DNA of 9,863 bases from Cyanobacteria bacterium UBA791 (GTDB lineage: Bacteria; Cyanobacteriota; Vampirovibrionia; Gastranaerophilales; Gastranaerophilaceae). Both the position numbers and the translations under genes were made by a program. Of the stretch, positions 1 through 5,839 are shown in pieces; within the stretch, counting starts at the first letter, position 1, and the number at the start of each line of letters is the position of its first letter. The stretch is from positions 7,989 through 17,851 of the forward strand of contig DBIX01000001.1 in NCBI GenBank assembly GCA_002297005.1, read 5' to 3'. Below the pieces are notes generated by a model. The model was not told where the DNA came from. It did no database searches and was given only the letters and a program-made list of their open reading frames with translations.

Positions 1-285
1 CCTTTTTTGAAATATCATATTTTTCAATCAATTTTTATTTCAATCGCTTATTATTTATTAACTATTTTCATTGGATTAGTTTGTAATATTTTATTATTTA
101 TCCCAATTATCAACAAACTTACGACTATGATTTTGTATTATTTAAATATTAACATCATTTTCGGATGTTCAATTATTGGTTTATGCGTATATGCAGTTTT
201 ATTCTATTTGGTAATAACCTCTTTCCAAGGAAAATATTCTTATATTCCTTGGGTTTCAGACATTATTAAAATGAATGTGAGATAA
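1..285 (+). CDS. 3' end of a small integral membrane protein, possibly Tic20/DUF4870-like (partial)
   Basis: The frame is open from base 1 to the TAA at 283-285, so about 94 C-terminal residues are visible and the true start is probably upstream of the window; the TTG at 7-9 is not a convincing start. Two long hydrophobic stretches, roughly visible residues 11-37 and 47-76, look like membrane helices. The tail reads FQGKYSYIPWVSDIIK, which resembles the conserved C-terminal segment of the small DUF4870/Tic20-like membrane proteins (a 'G-K-Y-x-x-I-P-x-x-x-D' pattern). That family is about 100-130 residues, so most of the protein would be present. The family match is from memory of the pattern and is tentative; the existence of a coding region is better supported. 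Only 6 nt separate it from metY, so the two may share a transcript, although no functional link is apparent. Confidence 0.6.
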   Translation, partial: PFLKYHIFQSIFISIAYYLLTIFIGLVCNILLFIPIINKLTTMILYYLNINIIFGCSIIGLCVYAVLFYLVITSFQGKYSYIPWVSDIIKMNVR

Positions 286-291
286 TGACTT

Positions 292-1557
292 ATGAAATTT
301 GATACTATTTGTGTGCAAGGTTCTCATACCCCTGCAGAAAACAGAAACACTCCACCTGTACCAATTTATCAAACTACAGCATTTAGTTTTGATACTGTAC
401 AATATGCAGCTGACTTGTTTGATTTGAAAGCTAGTGGAGATATTTATACAAGACTTTCAAACCCAACAACACGAGTACTTGAAGAAAGACTTACAGCTAT
501 TGAGGGCGGTGTTGGAGCATTGTGTGTATCTTCAGGTCAATCAGCATCTACTATCGCACTTTTAAACATTTTAAAAGCAGGTGATGAAGTTGTTGCATCA
601 ACAAATATGTATGGCGGAACAATTAATTTGATTAACGTTACGCTTCAAAAAATGGGAATTATTGTTCATCTTGTTTCATCTGATAAGGCGGAAGATTTTG
701 AAAAACATATTAACGAAAAGACAAAATGTATTTTTGCAGAAGTTTTAAATAACCCATCTTTAAGCGTTTTAGATATTGAAGCTTTGGCAAACATAGCTCA
801 CAAACACGGTTTGCCATTAATTGTTGATAACACTATTCCAAGCCCATATCTTTGTCAACCAATAAAATTTGGTGCAGATATTGTTGTACATTCTTTGACT
901 AAATATATTTGTGGTCATGGAACTTGCATGGGCGGAGTTATCGTAGATAGCGGTAATTTTGATTGGACAAAATCAGGTAAATTCCCAGAATTAACAGAAC
1001 CTGACGAAAGTTATCATGGCATAAAATATGTCGAAAGCTTTGGCAAAATGGCTTATATTGTGAAAGCAAGAGCACAAATGATTAGAGATTTGGGTTGCTG
1101 CTTGAGTCCATTCAATTCATTTATGATTATGCAAGGACTTGAAACACTTTCCCTTAGAATGGAAAGAGTTTCTTCAACTGCTCTAAAAGTTGCTAAGTAT
1201 TTGCAAAATCATAAAAATGTAATATGGGTTAAATACCCTAAACTTGAGGGGGATAAATATTTCGAATTAGCAGAAAAATATTTACCAAAAGGGGCATCTT
1301 CTATCATAAGCTTTGGTATTAAAGGCGGAAGAGAAGCTGGTACAAAATTCATTGAAAATGTTAAATTACTAATCCATGCAACAAATATTGGTGATAGTCG
1401 CTCTATTATTACATATCCTGCACTTACAACTCATAGACAATTAACAGCAGAACAAATGCAAGAATGTGGCATTGGCGAAGACTTTATGAGATTGTCTGTC
1501 GGACTTGAAGATGTAGATGATATTATTGCAGACTTGGATAATGCGTTAGATTTCTAA
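292..1557 (+). CDS. metY: O-acetylhomoserine sulfhydrylase (PLP-dependent, Cys/Met metabolism family)
   Basis: A 421-residue cytosolic enzyme expected to make homocysteine from O-acetylhomoserine and sulfide, the direct-sulfhydrylation step of methionine synthesis. Fold-type I PLP family marks are all present: YTRLSNPT at 52-59 (phosphate-binding Tyr/Arg), SSGQSA at 80-85, Asp179 in IVDN (pyridine-nitrogen contact) and the Schiff-base Lys204 in HSLTKYICGHG. The Trp/Tyr-rich insertion after Lys204 (about 221-275) and the total length fit MetY rather than the roughly 380-residue MetB/MetC enzymes. The ATG at 292 lies 6 nt after the preceding stop and has only a weak purine stretch upstream (GTGAG, 10 nt away), so translational coupling to the upstream gene is plausible. 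No SAM riboswitch or Met box can be sought because the upstream region is outside the window. Related gamma-lyases share these motifs, so substrate assignment is good but not certain. Confidence 0.9.
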   Translation: MKFDTICVQGSHTPAENRNTPPVPIYQTTAFSFDTVQYAADLFDLKASGDIYTRLSNPTTRVLEERLTAIEGGVGALCVSSGQSASTIALLNILKAGDEVVASTNMYGGTINLINVTLQKMGIIVHLVSSDKAEDFEKHINEKTKCIFAEVLNNPSLSVLDIEALANIAHKHGLPLIVDNTIPSPYLCQPIKFGADIVVHSLTKYICGHGTCMGGVIVDSGNFDWTKSGKFPELTEPDESYHGIKYVESFGKMAYIVKARAQMIRDLGCCLSPFNSFMIMQGLETLSLRMERVSSTALKVAKYLQNHKNVIWVKYPKLEGDKYFELAEKYLPKGASSIISFGIKGGREAGTKFIENVKLLIHATNIGDSRSIITYPALTTHRQLTAEQMQECGIGEDFMRLSVGLEDVDDIIADLDNALDF

Positions 1558-1560
1558 CAC

Positions 1561-1589
1561 TTGCACAAGCATATAAAGTACGTTATAAT
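1561..1589 (+). promoter_or_regulatory. Promoter directed into the metY-clpB intergenic block
   Basis: The -10 box is a perfect TATAAT at 1584-1589. A TTGCAC hexamer at 1561-1566 sits exactly 17 nt upstream (matches the -35 consensus at its TTG only). The expected start is near 1596, just after the metY stop and not in front of any long + strand gene, so it would make a short RNA. The predicted start coincides with the left arm of the long inverted repeat. Confidence 0.55.
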
Positions 1590-1595
1590 AGAAAT

Positions 1596-1702
1596 ACAAA
1601 CAAGTGGCTTTTAGCGAAAGCTAAAATTTTACACCACAGGTTTCAGTAATTATGAAACTAGCGTTACGACGGCAATCAACAACGCTAGTTTCTCTTTGTT
1701 AA
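1596..1702 (+). ncRNA. Candidate small RNA, antisense to the 3' half of the 34-codon ORF
   Basis: Predicted from the promoter at 1561-1589. The RNA would begin near 1596. It would carry a 7-bp hairpin capped by a GAAA tetraloop (TTTTAGC 1609-1615 with GCTAAAA 1620-1626) and end at a 12-bp hairpin (1654-1665 with 1681-1692) followed by a pyrimidine-rich tail (TCTCTTTGTT). It overlaps codons 18-34 and the downstream region of the - strand small ORF, the geometry of convergent type I antitoxins such as RatA or SR4. If the first hairpin is read through, a second end is possible after 1824, where the closing arm of the long inverted repeat is followed by six Ts (1827-1832). That would give an RNA of about 235 nt closed end to end by a stem. 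Existence and ends are inferred. Confidence 0.45.
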
Positions 1703-1754
1703 AAAGAACTGCTATTATATAAAATATAACGACTAGCGTTTTAATTGTTGTCAT
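1650..1754 (-). CDS. 34-residue hydrophobic peptide, candidate type I toxin
   Basis: The frame is open up to an ATG at 1841, but the ATG at 1752-1754 is the better start: GGAGG (complement of 1763-1767) lies 8 nt before it, the strongest Shine-Dalgarno in the window. The peptide has a hydrophobic stretch at residues 6-18 (TLVVIFYIIAVLF), a charged NKEK at 19-22, and a second hydrophobic stretch at 23-34 (LALLIAVVTLVS). Size, hydrophobicity and sparse Lys fit membrane-acting type I toxin peptides, but I recognise no named family. The start codon sits in the loop of a small hairpin (TGTTG / CAACA, 1746-1762) next to the Shine-Dalgarno, and another hairpin (1773-1789) lies just upstream. Such sequestration is usual for these toxins. 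A + strand promoter opposes its 3' end. It could also be a chance ORF inside a structured RNA gene. Confidence 0.45.
   Translation of the reverse strand: MTTIKTLVVIFYIIAVLFNKEKLALLIAVVTLVS
1654..1702 (+). terminator. Hairpin with pyrimidine tail, possible intrinsic terminator of the small RNA and of metY
   Basis: GAAACTAGCGTT (1654-1665) and AACGCTAGTTTC (1681-1692) form a perfect 12-bp stem around a 15-nt loop, followed by TCTCTTTGTT. The tail is only moderately U-rich, so termination may be partial. It is the only terminator-like structure close behind metY. Confidence 0.4.
1657..1740. repeat. Three copies of ACTAGCGTT in alternating orientation
   Basis: Copies are at 1657-1665 (+), 1681-1689 (-) and 1732-1740 (+). 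The middle copy can pair with the left one (12-bp stem in total) or with the right one (9 bp, 42-nt loop, followed by TT), so the two hairpins exclude each other. Confidence 0.75.
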
Positions 1755-1772
1755 AAGCAACACCTCCAATCT

Positions 1773-1789
1773 CGATGTAAGTTGCATCG
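1773..1789. repeat. Small hairpin immediately upstream of the GGAGG site
   Basis: CGATG (1773-1777) and CATCG (1785-1789) are complementary around a 7-nt loop. In a - strand transcript the hairpin would end 5 nt before the GGAGG, so it could influence ribosome access to the 34-codon ORF. On the + strand a G-U pair extends it to 6 bp. Confidence 0.45.
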
Positions 1790-1887
1790 TTTTTGAATAA
1801 TGTATGGTGTCCACTTGTTGTATTAATTTTTTATTGTGCAAATATATATAAAAGTATACTTATACATACTTTATAAAACATGATTCG

Positions 1888-1917
1888 TTTATAGTATTTT
1901 TTATACTTGCTATTCAA
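1888..1917 (-). promoter_or_regulatory. Possible promoter for the 34-codon ORF
   Basis: Read on the - strand, TTGAAT (1912-1917) and TATAAA (1888-1893) are separated by 18 nt, giving a start near 1881 and a leader of about 125 nt. Other -10-like boxes (for example TATACT, 1853-1858) lie closer but lack a -35. The region is very AT-rich, so chance matches are likely. Confidence 0.25.
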
Positions 1918-1936
1918 ATTGTTAATTAATTATAAA
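1907..1936 (+). promoter_or_regulatory. Likely clpB promoter
   Basis: TTGCTA (1907-1912) and TATAAA (1931-1936) are 18 nt apart, placing the start near 1943 and a leader of about 50 nt before clpB. It overlaps the possible divergent - strand promoter. I see no CIRCE inverted repeat. A CCCTTATAT string at 1961-1969 faintly recalls a heat-shock sigma -10, but it lies too close to the start codon to be convincing. Confidence 0.35.
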
Positions 1937-1993
1937 GTTTTGTTTCTTTTTTAAAAAATGCCCTTATATTATATATAAGGAGATAAATGTTTT

Positions 1994-4588
1994 ATGATTA
2001 ATTTTGATAGACTTACTAATTATTCACAAGAAATAATTTCTTCAGCTAGTGCTGAAATGAATTCTCACAAAAATTCTCAAATCGAACCAGAACACATTTT
2101 ACTTGCTATGGTTAAGGATAATGGAATTTCAAGAGATTATTTAAATGAACTAAAACTTATTAATGAAAATTTTGTTGGAGCACTTTCAACTATGGTTGCA
2201 AACTTTCCAACACTATCAAATATGACAAATGTGCAGAAATTATTTCTATCATCTGATACTGAAAAGTTGTTAGACATTGCTGATGCAACTTGTACAGAAA
2301 TGAAGGATGATTTTGTATCTATTGAACATATTTTACTTGCTATGACGAAACTTGAGGGTTCAAATATACAAAGACTTTTAAGTAATCATAGAGTAAACAC
2401 ATCAGCTGTTTTAAACGCAATGAAAAAAATAAGAGGTAATAAAAAAGTGGACAACAAAAACGCAGAAGAAAACATGAAAGCTCTTGAAAAATATTCAACA
2501 GACTTAACTGAACGAGCAAGAAAAGGTAAATTAGACCCTGTAATTGGTCGTGATGAAGAAGTTAGAAGAATTATACAAGTTTTAAATAGACGTACTAAAA
2601 ATAACCCCGTTTTAATAGGTGAACCTGGTGTTGGTAAAACTGCCATCATCGAGGGTTTAGCTCAACGTATTGTTAGAGGCGATGTTCCAGAAAGCCTTAA
2701 AAATGTAAAATTAATTTCACTTGATTTAGGTGCTTTGGTTGCTGGTGCTAAATTTAGAGGTGAATTCGAAGAAAGATTAAAAGCTGTATTAAAAGAAGTT
2801 GAAGATTCAAACGGTGAAATTGTAATGTTTATCGATGAACTTCATACAGTAGTTGGTGCAGGTGCAACTGAGGGTTCTATGGATGCCGGTAACTTGTTAA
2901 AACCAATGTTAGCAAGAGGTGTTTTAAGAACTATTGGTGCTACAACTATTAATGAATACAGAAAATATATTGAAAAAGACCCAGCTTTAGAAAGAAGATT
3001 TCAACCAGTAATGGTTGATGAACCATCTGTTGAAGATACTATCAGTATCCTAAGAGGTTTAAAAGAAAAATACGAAGTTCACCACGGAGTTCGTATTCTT
3101 GATAGTGCTTTAATTCAAGCTGCAAAACTTTCTGATAGATATATTACAGATAGATTTTTACCTGATAAAGCTATCGATCTAATTGATGAAGCTGCATCTT
3201 CATTAAGAATTGAAATTGACTCTATGCCAGAAGAAATTGATATTATGGCAAGACAAAAAGTTCAATTAGAAATTGAAAGAGAGGCCTTAAAGAAAGAAGA
3301 ATCAAATCCTGATTGCGAAAGAAAAATCCTTGAAATTTCTCAAGAAATTTCTGACTTGGAATCAAAAATCTCTGTTTTAAAAGAACAATGGAACAAAGAA
3401 AAAGCTACAATCCAAGGTGAAGCTTCTATTAAGGAAGAAATCGAAAAAGTAAAAATCGAAATTGAAAAAGCTGAAAGAAATACAGATTTGCAAAAAGCTG
3501 CCGAATTAAAATACGGCAAATTAATGGAATTACAAAAGAAACTTGAAGAAGTTCAAGGTGCAGACAAAAAAGATAATAAATTACTAAAAGAAGAAATCGA
3601 TGGAGATGATATTGCAGAAGTTGTAAGTAAATGGACTGGAGTTCCAGTTTCTAAATTAGTTGAAAGCGAAATGCAAAAATTAATCTCAATGGAAGATGTA
3701 CTTCATAAACGATTAATCGGTCAAGACGAAGCTGTAAACACAGTTTCTGATGCTATTCGTCGTGCCAGATCAGGATTAAAAGATCCAAAAAGACCAATTG
3801 GTACATTTATTTTCTTAGGTCCAACTGGTGTTGGTAAAACAGAACTTGCAAAATCTTTGGCAGAATTTATGTTTAACGATGAAGACGCAATCGTAAGAAT
3901 TGATATGTCTGAATATATGGAAAAACATAACGTTGCTAGATTAGTCGGAGCTCCTCCAGGATACGTTGGATACGATGAAGGTGGTCAACTTACAGAAGCT
4001 GTAAGAAGAAAACCTTATTCAGTTGTACTTTTTGATGAAATCGAAAAAGCTCATCCTGATGTCTTCAACATCATGTTACAAATCTTTGATGATGGACGTT
4101 TGACAGATTCTAAAGGTAGAACTGTTGATTTCAAAAATACACTTATCATCATGACAAGTAACATCGGTAGTGACGTTATCTTGGAAGATTCTATAAGCGG
4201 AAACTTTAGTGACACTAAAGAAAAAGTTATGAATATCATGAAAGATAGATTCAAACCAGAATTTTTAAACCGTGTTGATGAAACAATCTTCTTCAAAGGT
4301 TTGACATTGGATAACTTGAAACAAATCGTTGATATTCAAATGGAATCACTAGGCAAACGACTAGGTGAACAAGAAATTAAGCTTGAAGTTACACCTGATG
4401 CAAAAGAATTGCTTGCAACTCAAGGTTACAATCCAATTTACGGTGCAAGACCATTGAAACGTACAATTAGACAAATGGTTGAAAACCCATTGGCTAAATT
4501 AATCTTGGCACAAAAATTCATTAAGGGTGATACTTTAATAATTGACGCTAAAGACGATACAATCATGTTTAGCAGAAAAGATGCCTAA
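1994..4588 (+). CDS. clpB: ATP-dependent disaggregase ClpB (Hsp100)
   Basis: The protein has 864 residues (E. coli ClpB has 857) and the full ClpB architecture. The N domain spans about 1-145. The first AAA+ domain has Walker A GEPGVGKT (209-216), Walker B VMFIDE (277-282) and arginine-finger region ERRFQPV (333-339). The coiled-coil middle domain covers about 410-530. The second AAA+ domain has Walker A GPTGVGKT (609-616), Walker B VVLFDE (677-682), pore loop GYVG (656-659) and sensor 2 GARPLKR (817-823). The middle domain and the absence of a ClpP-docking IGF/IGL loop separate it from ClpA/ClpC. Hexameric ClpB works with DnaK/DnaJ/GrpE to extract polypeptides from aggregates in the cytosol. 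Pore loop 1 reads GAKFRGEFE, with Phe254 where E. coli has Tyr, a conservative aromatic swap. AAGGAG (1977-1982) lies a long 11 nt before the ATG; the homology supports this start. A strong terminator follows. Confidence 0.97.
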   Translation: MINFDRLTNYSQEIISSASAEMNSHKNSQIEPEHILLAMVKDNGISRDYLNELKLINENFVGALSTMVANFPTLSNMTNVQKLFLSSDTEKLLDIADATCTEMKDDFVSIEHILLAMTKLEGSNIQRLLSNHRVNTSAVLNAMKKIRGNKKVDNKNAEENMKALEKYSTDLTERARKGKLDPVIGRDEEVRRIIQVLNRRTKNNPVLIGEPGVGKTAIIEGLAQRIVRGDVPESLKNVKLISLDLGALVAGAKFRGEFEERLKAVLKEVEDSNGEIVMFIDELHTVVGAGATEGSMDAGNLLKPMLARGVLRTIGATTINEYRKYIEKDPALERRFQPVMVDEPSVEDTISILRGLKEKYEVHHGVRILDSALIQAAKLSDRYITDRFLPDKAIDLIDEAASSLRIEIDSMPEEIDIMARQKVQLEIEREALKKEESNPDCERKILEISQEISDLESKISVLKEQWNKEKATIQGEASIKEEIEKVKIEIEKAERNTDLQKAAELKYGKLMELQKKLEEVQGADKKDNKLLKEEIDGDDIAEVVSKWTGVPVSKLVESEMQKLISMEDVLHKRLIGQDEAVNTVSDAIRRARSGLKDPKRPIGTFIFLGPTGVGKTELAKSLAEFMFNDEDAIVRIDMSEYMEKHNVARLVGAPPGYVGYDEGGQLTEAVRRKPYSVVLFDEIEKAHPDVFNIMLQIFDDGRLTDSKGRTVDFKNTLIIMTSNIGSDVILEDSISGNFSDTKEKVMNIMKDRFKPEFLNRVDETIFFKGLTLDNLKQIVDIQMESLGKRLGEQEIKLEVTPDAKELLATQGYNPIYGARPLKRTIRQMVENPLAKLILAQKFIKGDTLIIDAKDDTIMFSRKDA

Positions 4589-4605
4589 TCAATTGTGCAA
4601 AACTT

Positions 4606-4641
4606 AAAGAGGGGCGAAGCCTAAAGGCTTCGCCCCTCTTT
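4606..4641. terminator. Bidirectional intrinsic terminator between clpB and the convergent UbiA gene
   Basis: A perfect 16-bp stem, AAAGAGGGGCGAAGCC (4606-4621) with its complement (4626-4641), encloses a TAAA loop. The + strand tail reads TCTTTGTTTT and the - strand tail reads CTCTTTAAGTTTT, so it can end transcripts from both sides. It lies between the clpB stop (4588) and the UbiA stop (4645). Confidence 0.92.
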
Positions 4642-4644
4642 GTT

Positions 4645-5628
4645 TTAATACCATAATTTATATTGCAAGATTATTGCTATACTTAGAAAAATTGAAAAAT
4701 ACATTTGCAAATTTCTTGCCTGATACATTCTAAATCTAAACCCTGCAATTTCTGTATTTTTTATTTCGTCCCAATTTTCAAAAGGTTTATTCCAAAATCT
4801 TTTGTGAGGAATTGAATTTTTATCCTTGTTAAATAATGACATTGAGTTTATTAATTCTACAGCAAGAGGAGTGGTTAAAAGTGCTATTATATAAAAAGCT
4901 GAGAAAAAGCCTGAAAATACATTATAAATTAATAATCCATAACCTATTCCATAAATTATTCCAAATCCAGCAAGAGCATTTTCTTTGCTACCAAATCTTT
5001 GGCAAAGAGTAGGTTTATGAGAAGCTTTATCACCATCAAAATCCAAAAGAGCATTCGTATAAAGTAATCCGATAGTAAACATTACGTGGATAATACTTAA
5101 AAGAAAAACATCCTGACTAAAAGATTGAGTCATAACCCAATAAACACCACCAAAAAGAATTGGACCAAAAACAATACCAACAGCTAATTCACCAAGTCCT
5201 GAACTTGACCATTTTGCGTAAGTTAAAACAAAAATTCCACCTAGAATTGCAAATATTATTACAGGAAAACCTGTATTTAAAAATAGGTAAAACCCAATAA
5301 TGACAGCTATTGCACAATATATGCAAACGACATTAAAAACCTCGTCTAAAGTTGCTTTTCCCTCTAAAATGTATCGACATTTTGATTTTGTTTGTTTATG
5401 AAGAGTACCTTTTTTAGTTAAAACCTTGTAATCCACATAATCATCAAAAAGATTTGTAGCAAGTTGACCACAACAAATACCAATAAGAGCTAAAATACCA
5501 TTTAGAATATTTCCGCCATGAAAAAAGGCAAAGGTAAAAACTACAAGCCACGAAAAAACTGACATAGGAATAGTAAACAGTCTTGAGTTTTCTAACCAAA
5601 ACCAAATTTTTGAAAACATTTTAGTCAT
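4645..5628 (-). CDS. UbiA-family membrane prenyltransferase (MenA-like)
   Basis: A 327-residue, very hydrophobic protein with about eight to nine membrane helices. Both aspartate-rich prenyl-diphosphate/Mg sites of the UbiA superfamily are visible: NLFDDYVD at 59-66 and NALLDFDGDK at 192-201. The segment SSSGLGELAVGIVFGP (141-156) resembles the conserved GLGE loop of 1,4-dihydroxy-2-naphthoate prenyltransferases (MenA). Members transfer a polyprenyl chain to an aromatic acceptor, but the acceptor cannot be read from sequence and no quinone genes are nearby. A charged C-terminal part (about 266-300, KDKNSIPHKRFWNKPFENWDE) precedes a last helix. The ATG overlaps the preceding gene's stop by 8 nt (ATGACTAA), with AAGG about 9 nt upstream, so it is the last gene of the nanE unit and is probably translationally coupled. 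The superfamily is secure; the specific reaction is inference. Confidence 0.85.
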   Translation of the reverse strand: MTKMFSKIWFWLENSRLFTIPMSVFSWLVVFTFAFFHGGNILNGILALIGICCGQLATNLFDDYVDYKVLTKKGTLHKQTKSKCRYILEGKATLDEVFNVVCIYCAIAVIIGFYLFLNTGFPVIIFAILGGIFVLTYAKWSSSGLGELAVGIVFGPILFGGVYWVMTQSFSQDVFLLSIIHVMFTIGLLYTNALLDFDGDKASHKPTLCQRFGSKENALAGFGIIYGIGYGLLIYNVFSGFFSAFYIIALLTTPLAVELINSMSLFNKDKNSIPHKRFWNKPFENWDEIKNTEIAGFRFRMYQARNLQMYFSIFLSIAIILQYKLWY

Positions 5629-5839
5629 TCAAAATACCTTCAATACCTTTAACTTCTTCGTAAGAAGCTCCTGCTTCTAAAAGTTCTTCAGAAGATAAGC
5701 CGAAAAGTGTTATCAAATCCTCATCAACATCATGTTTTTTTAGAGATTTAACAGCTTTTTTTATGGCTTCTTCTCTTGATAAAGTTTCAAATTGGTTGTT
5801 GCGACCTTTATTCATTCCACGTTTAAAAGCTTTACCCAT
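5621..5839 (-). CDS. 72-residue hydrophilic protein of unknown function
   Basis: I do not recognise a family. The N-terminus is basic (MGKAFKRGMNKGRNN), followed by an alternating acidic/basic, probably helical region (residues 20-72, with LSREEAIKKAVKSLKKH and LFGLSSEELLEAGASYEEVK) that could form a small helical bundle. There is no signal peptide and no membrane segment. AGGAG lies 6 nt before the ATG, and the gene overlaps the kinase stop by 8 nt (ATGGGTAA) and the UbiA start by 8 nt. Two such overlaps and a good ribosome site argue it is a real gene translated with its neighbours. A role as an accessory to the kinase or the prenyltransferase is speculation. Confidence 0.75.
   Translation of the reverse strand: MGKAFKRGMNKGRNNQFETLSREEAIKKAVKSLKKHDVDEDLITLFGLSSEELLEAGASYEEVKGIEGILND

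Larger units (their letters stand above)
1593..1824. repeat. Long inverted repeat enclosing the small-ORF / small-RNA block
   Basis: The left arm is AATACAAACAAGTGG at 1593-1607 and ACACCA at 1631-1636. The right arm is the uninterrupted stretch 1805-1824, the complement of AATACAACAAGTGG plus ACACCA. The arms pair over 14 bp with one bulged A, then 6 more bp, with the GAAA hairpin (1608-1630) pushed out at the junction. On either strand this gives a closed structure with a three-way junction. It could be RNA long-range 5'-3' pairing or the ends of a miniature element; no target-site duplication is evident. Confidence 0.7.

Noticed and set aside
1755..1841. Longer - strand version of the small ORF starting at the ATG at 1841 (63 residues)
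   Set aside because: No ribosome site precedes that ATG, the extra 29 residues run through the inverted repeat and the Shine-Dalgarno, and the internal ATG at 1754 has a strong GGAGG at 8 nt.
1561..1841. Retron-type msr-msd RNA, because of end-to-end inverted repeats and a GNRA hairpin
   Set aside because: No reverse transcriptase gene is present in the window, and nothing resembling the conserved branching-G context is seen.
1561..1841. Miniature transposable element bounded by TTGCACAA in inverted orientation
   Set aside because: The octamer recurs elsewhere in the window, the arms are not collinear beyond it, and no target-site duplication flanks it; kept only as an alternative reading of the inverted repeat.
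1840..1993. CIRCE element or CtsR box controlling clpB
   Set aside because: No TTAGCACTC-N9-GAGTGCTAA pair and no GGTCAAA repeats are present.
2386..4296. Antisense open frames of 81 and 87 codons inside clpB
   Set aside because: They lie fully opposite conserved AAA+ coding sequence and are shadows of it.
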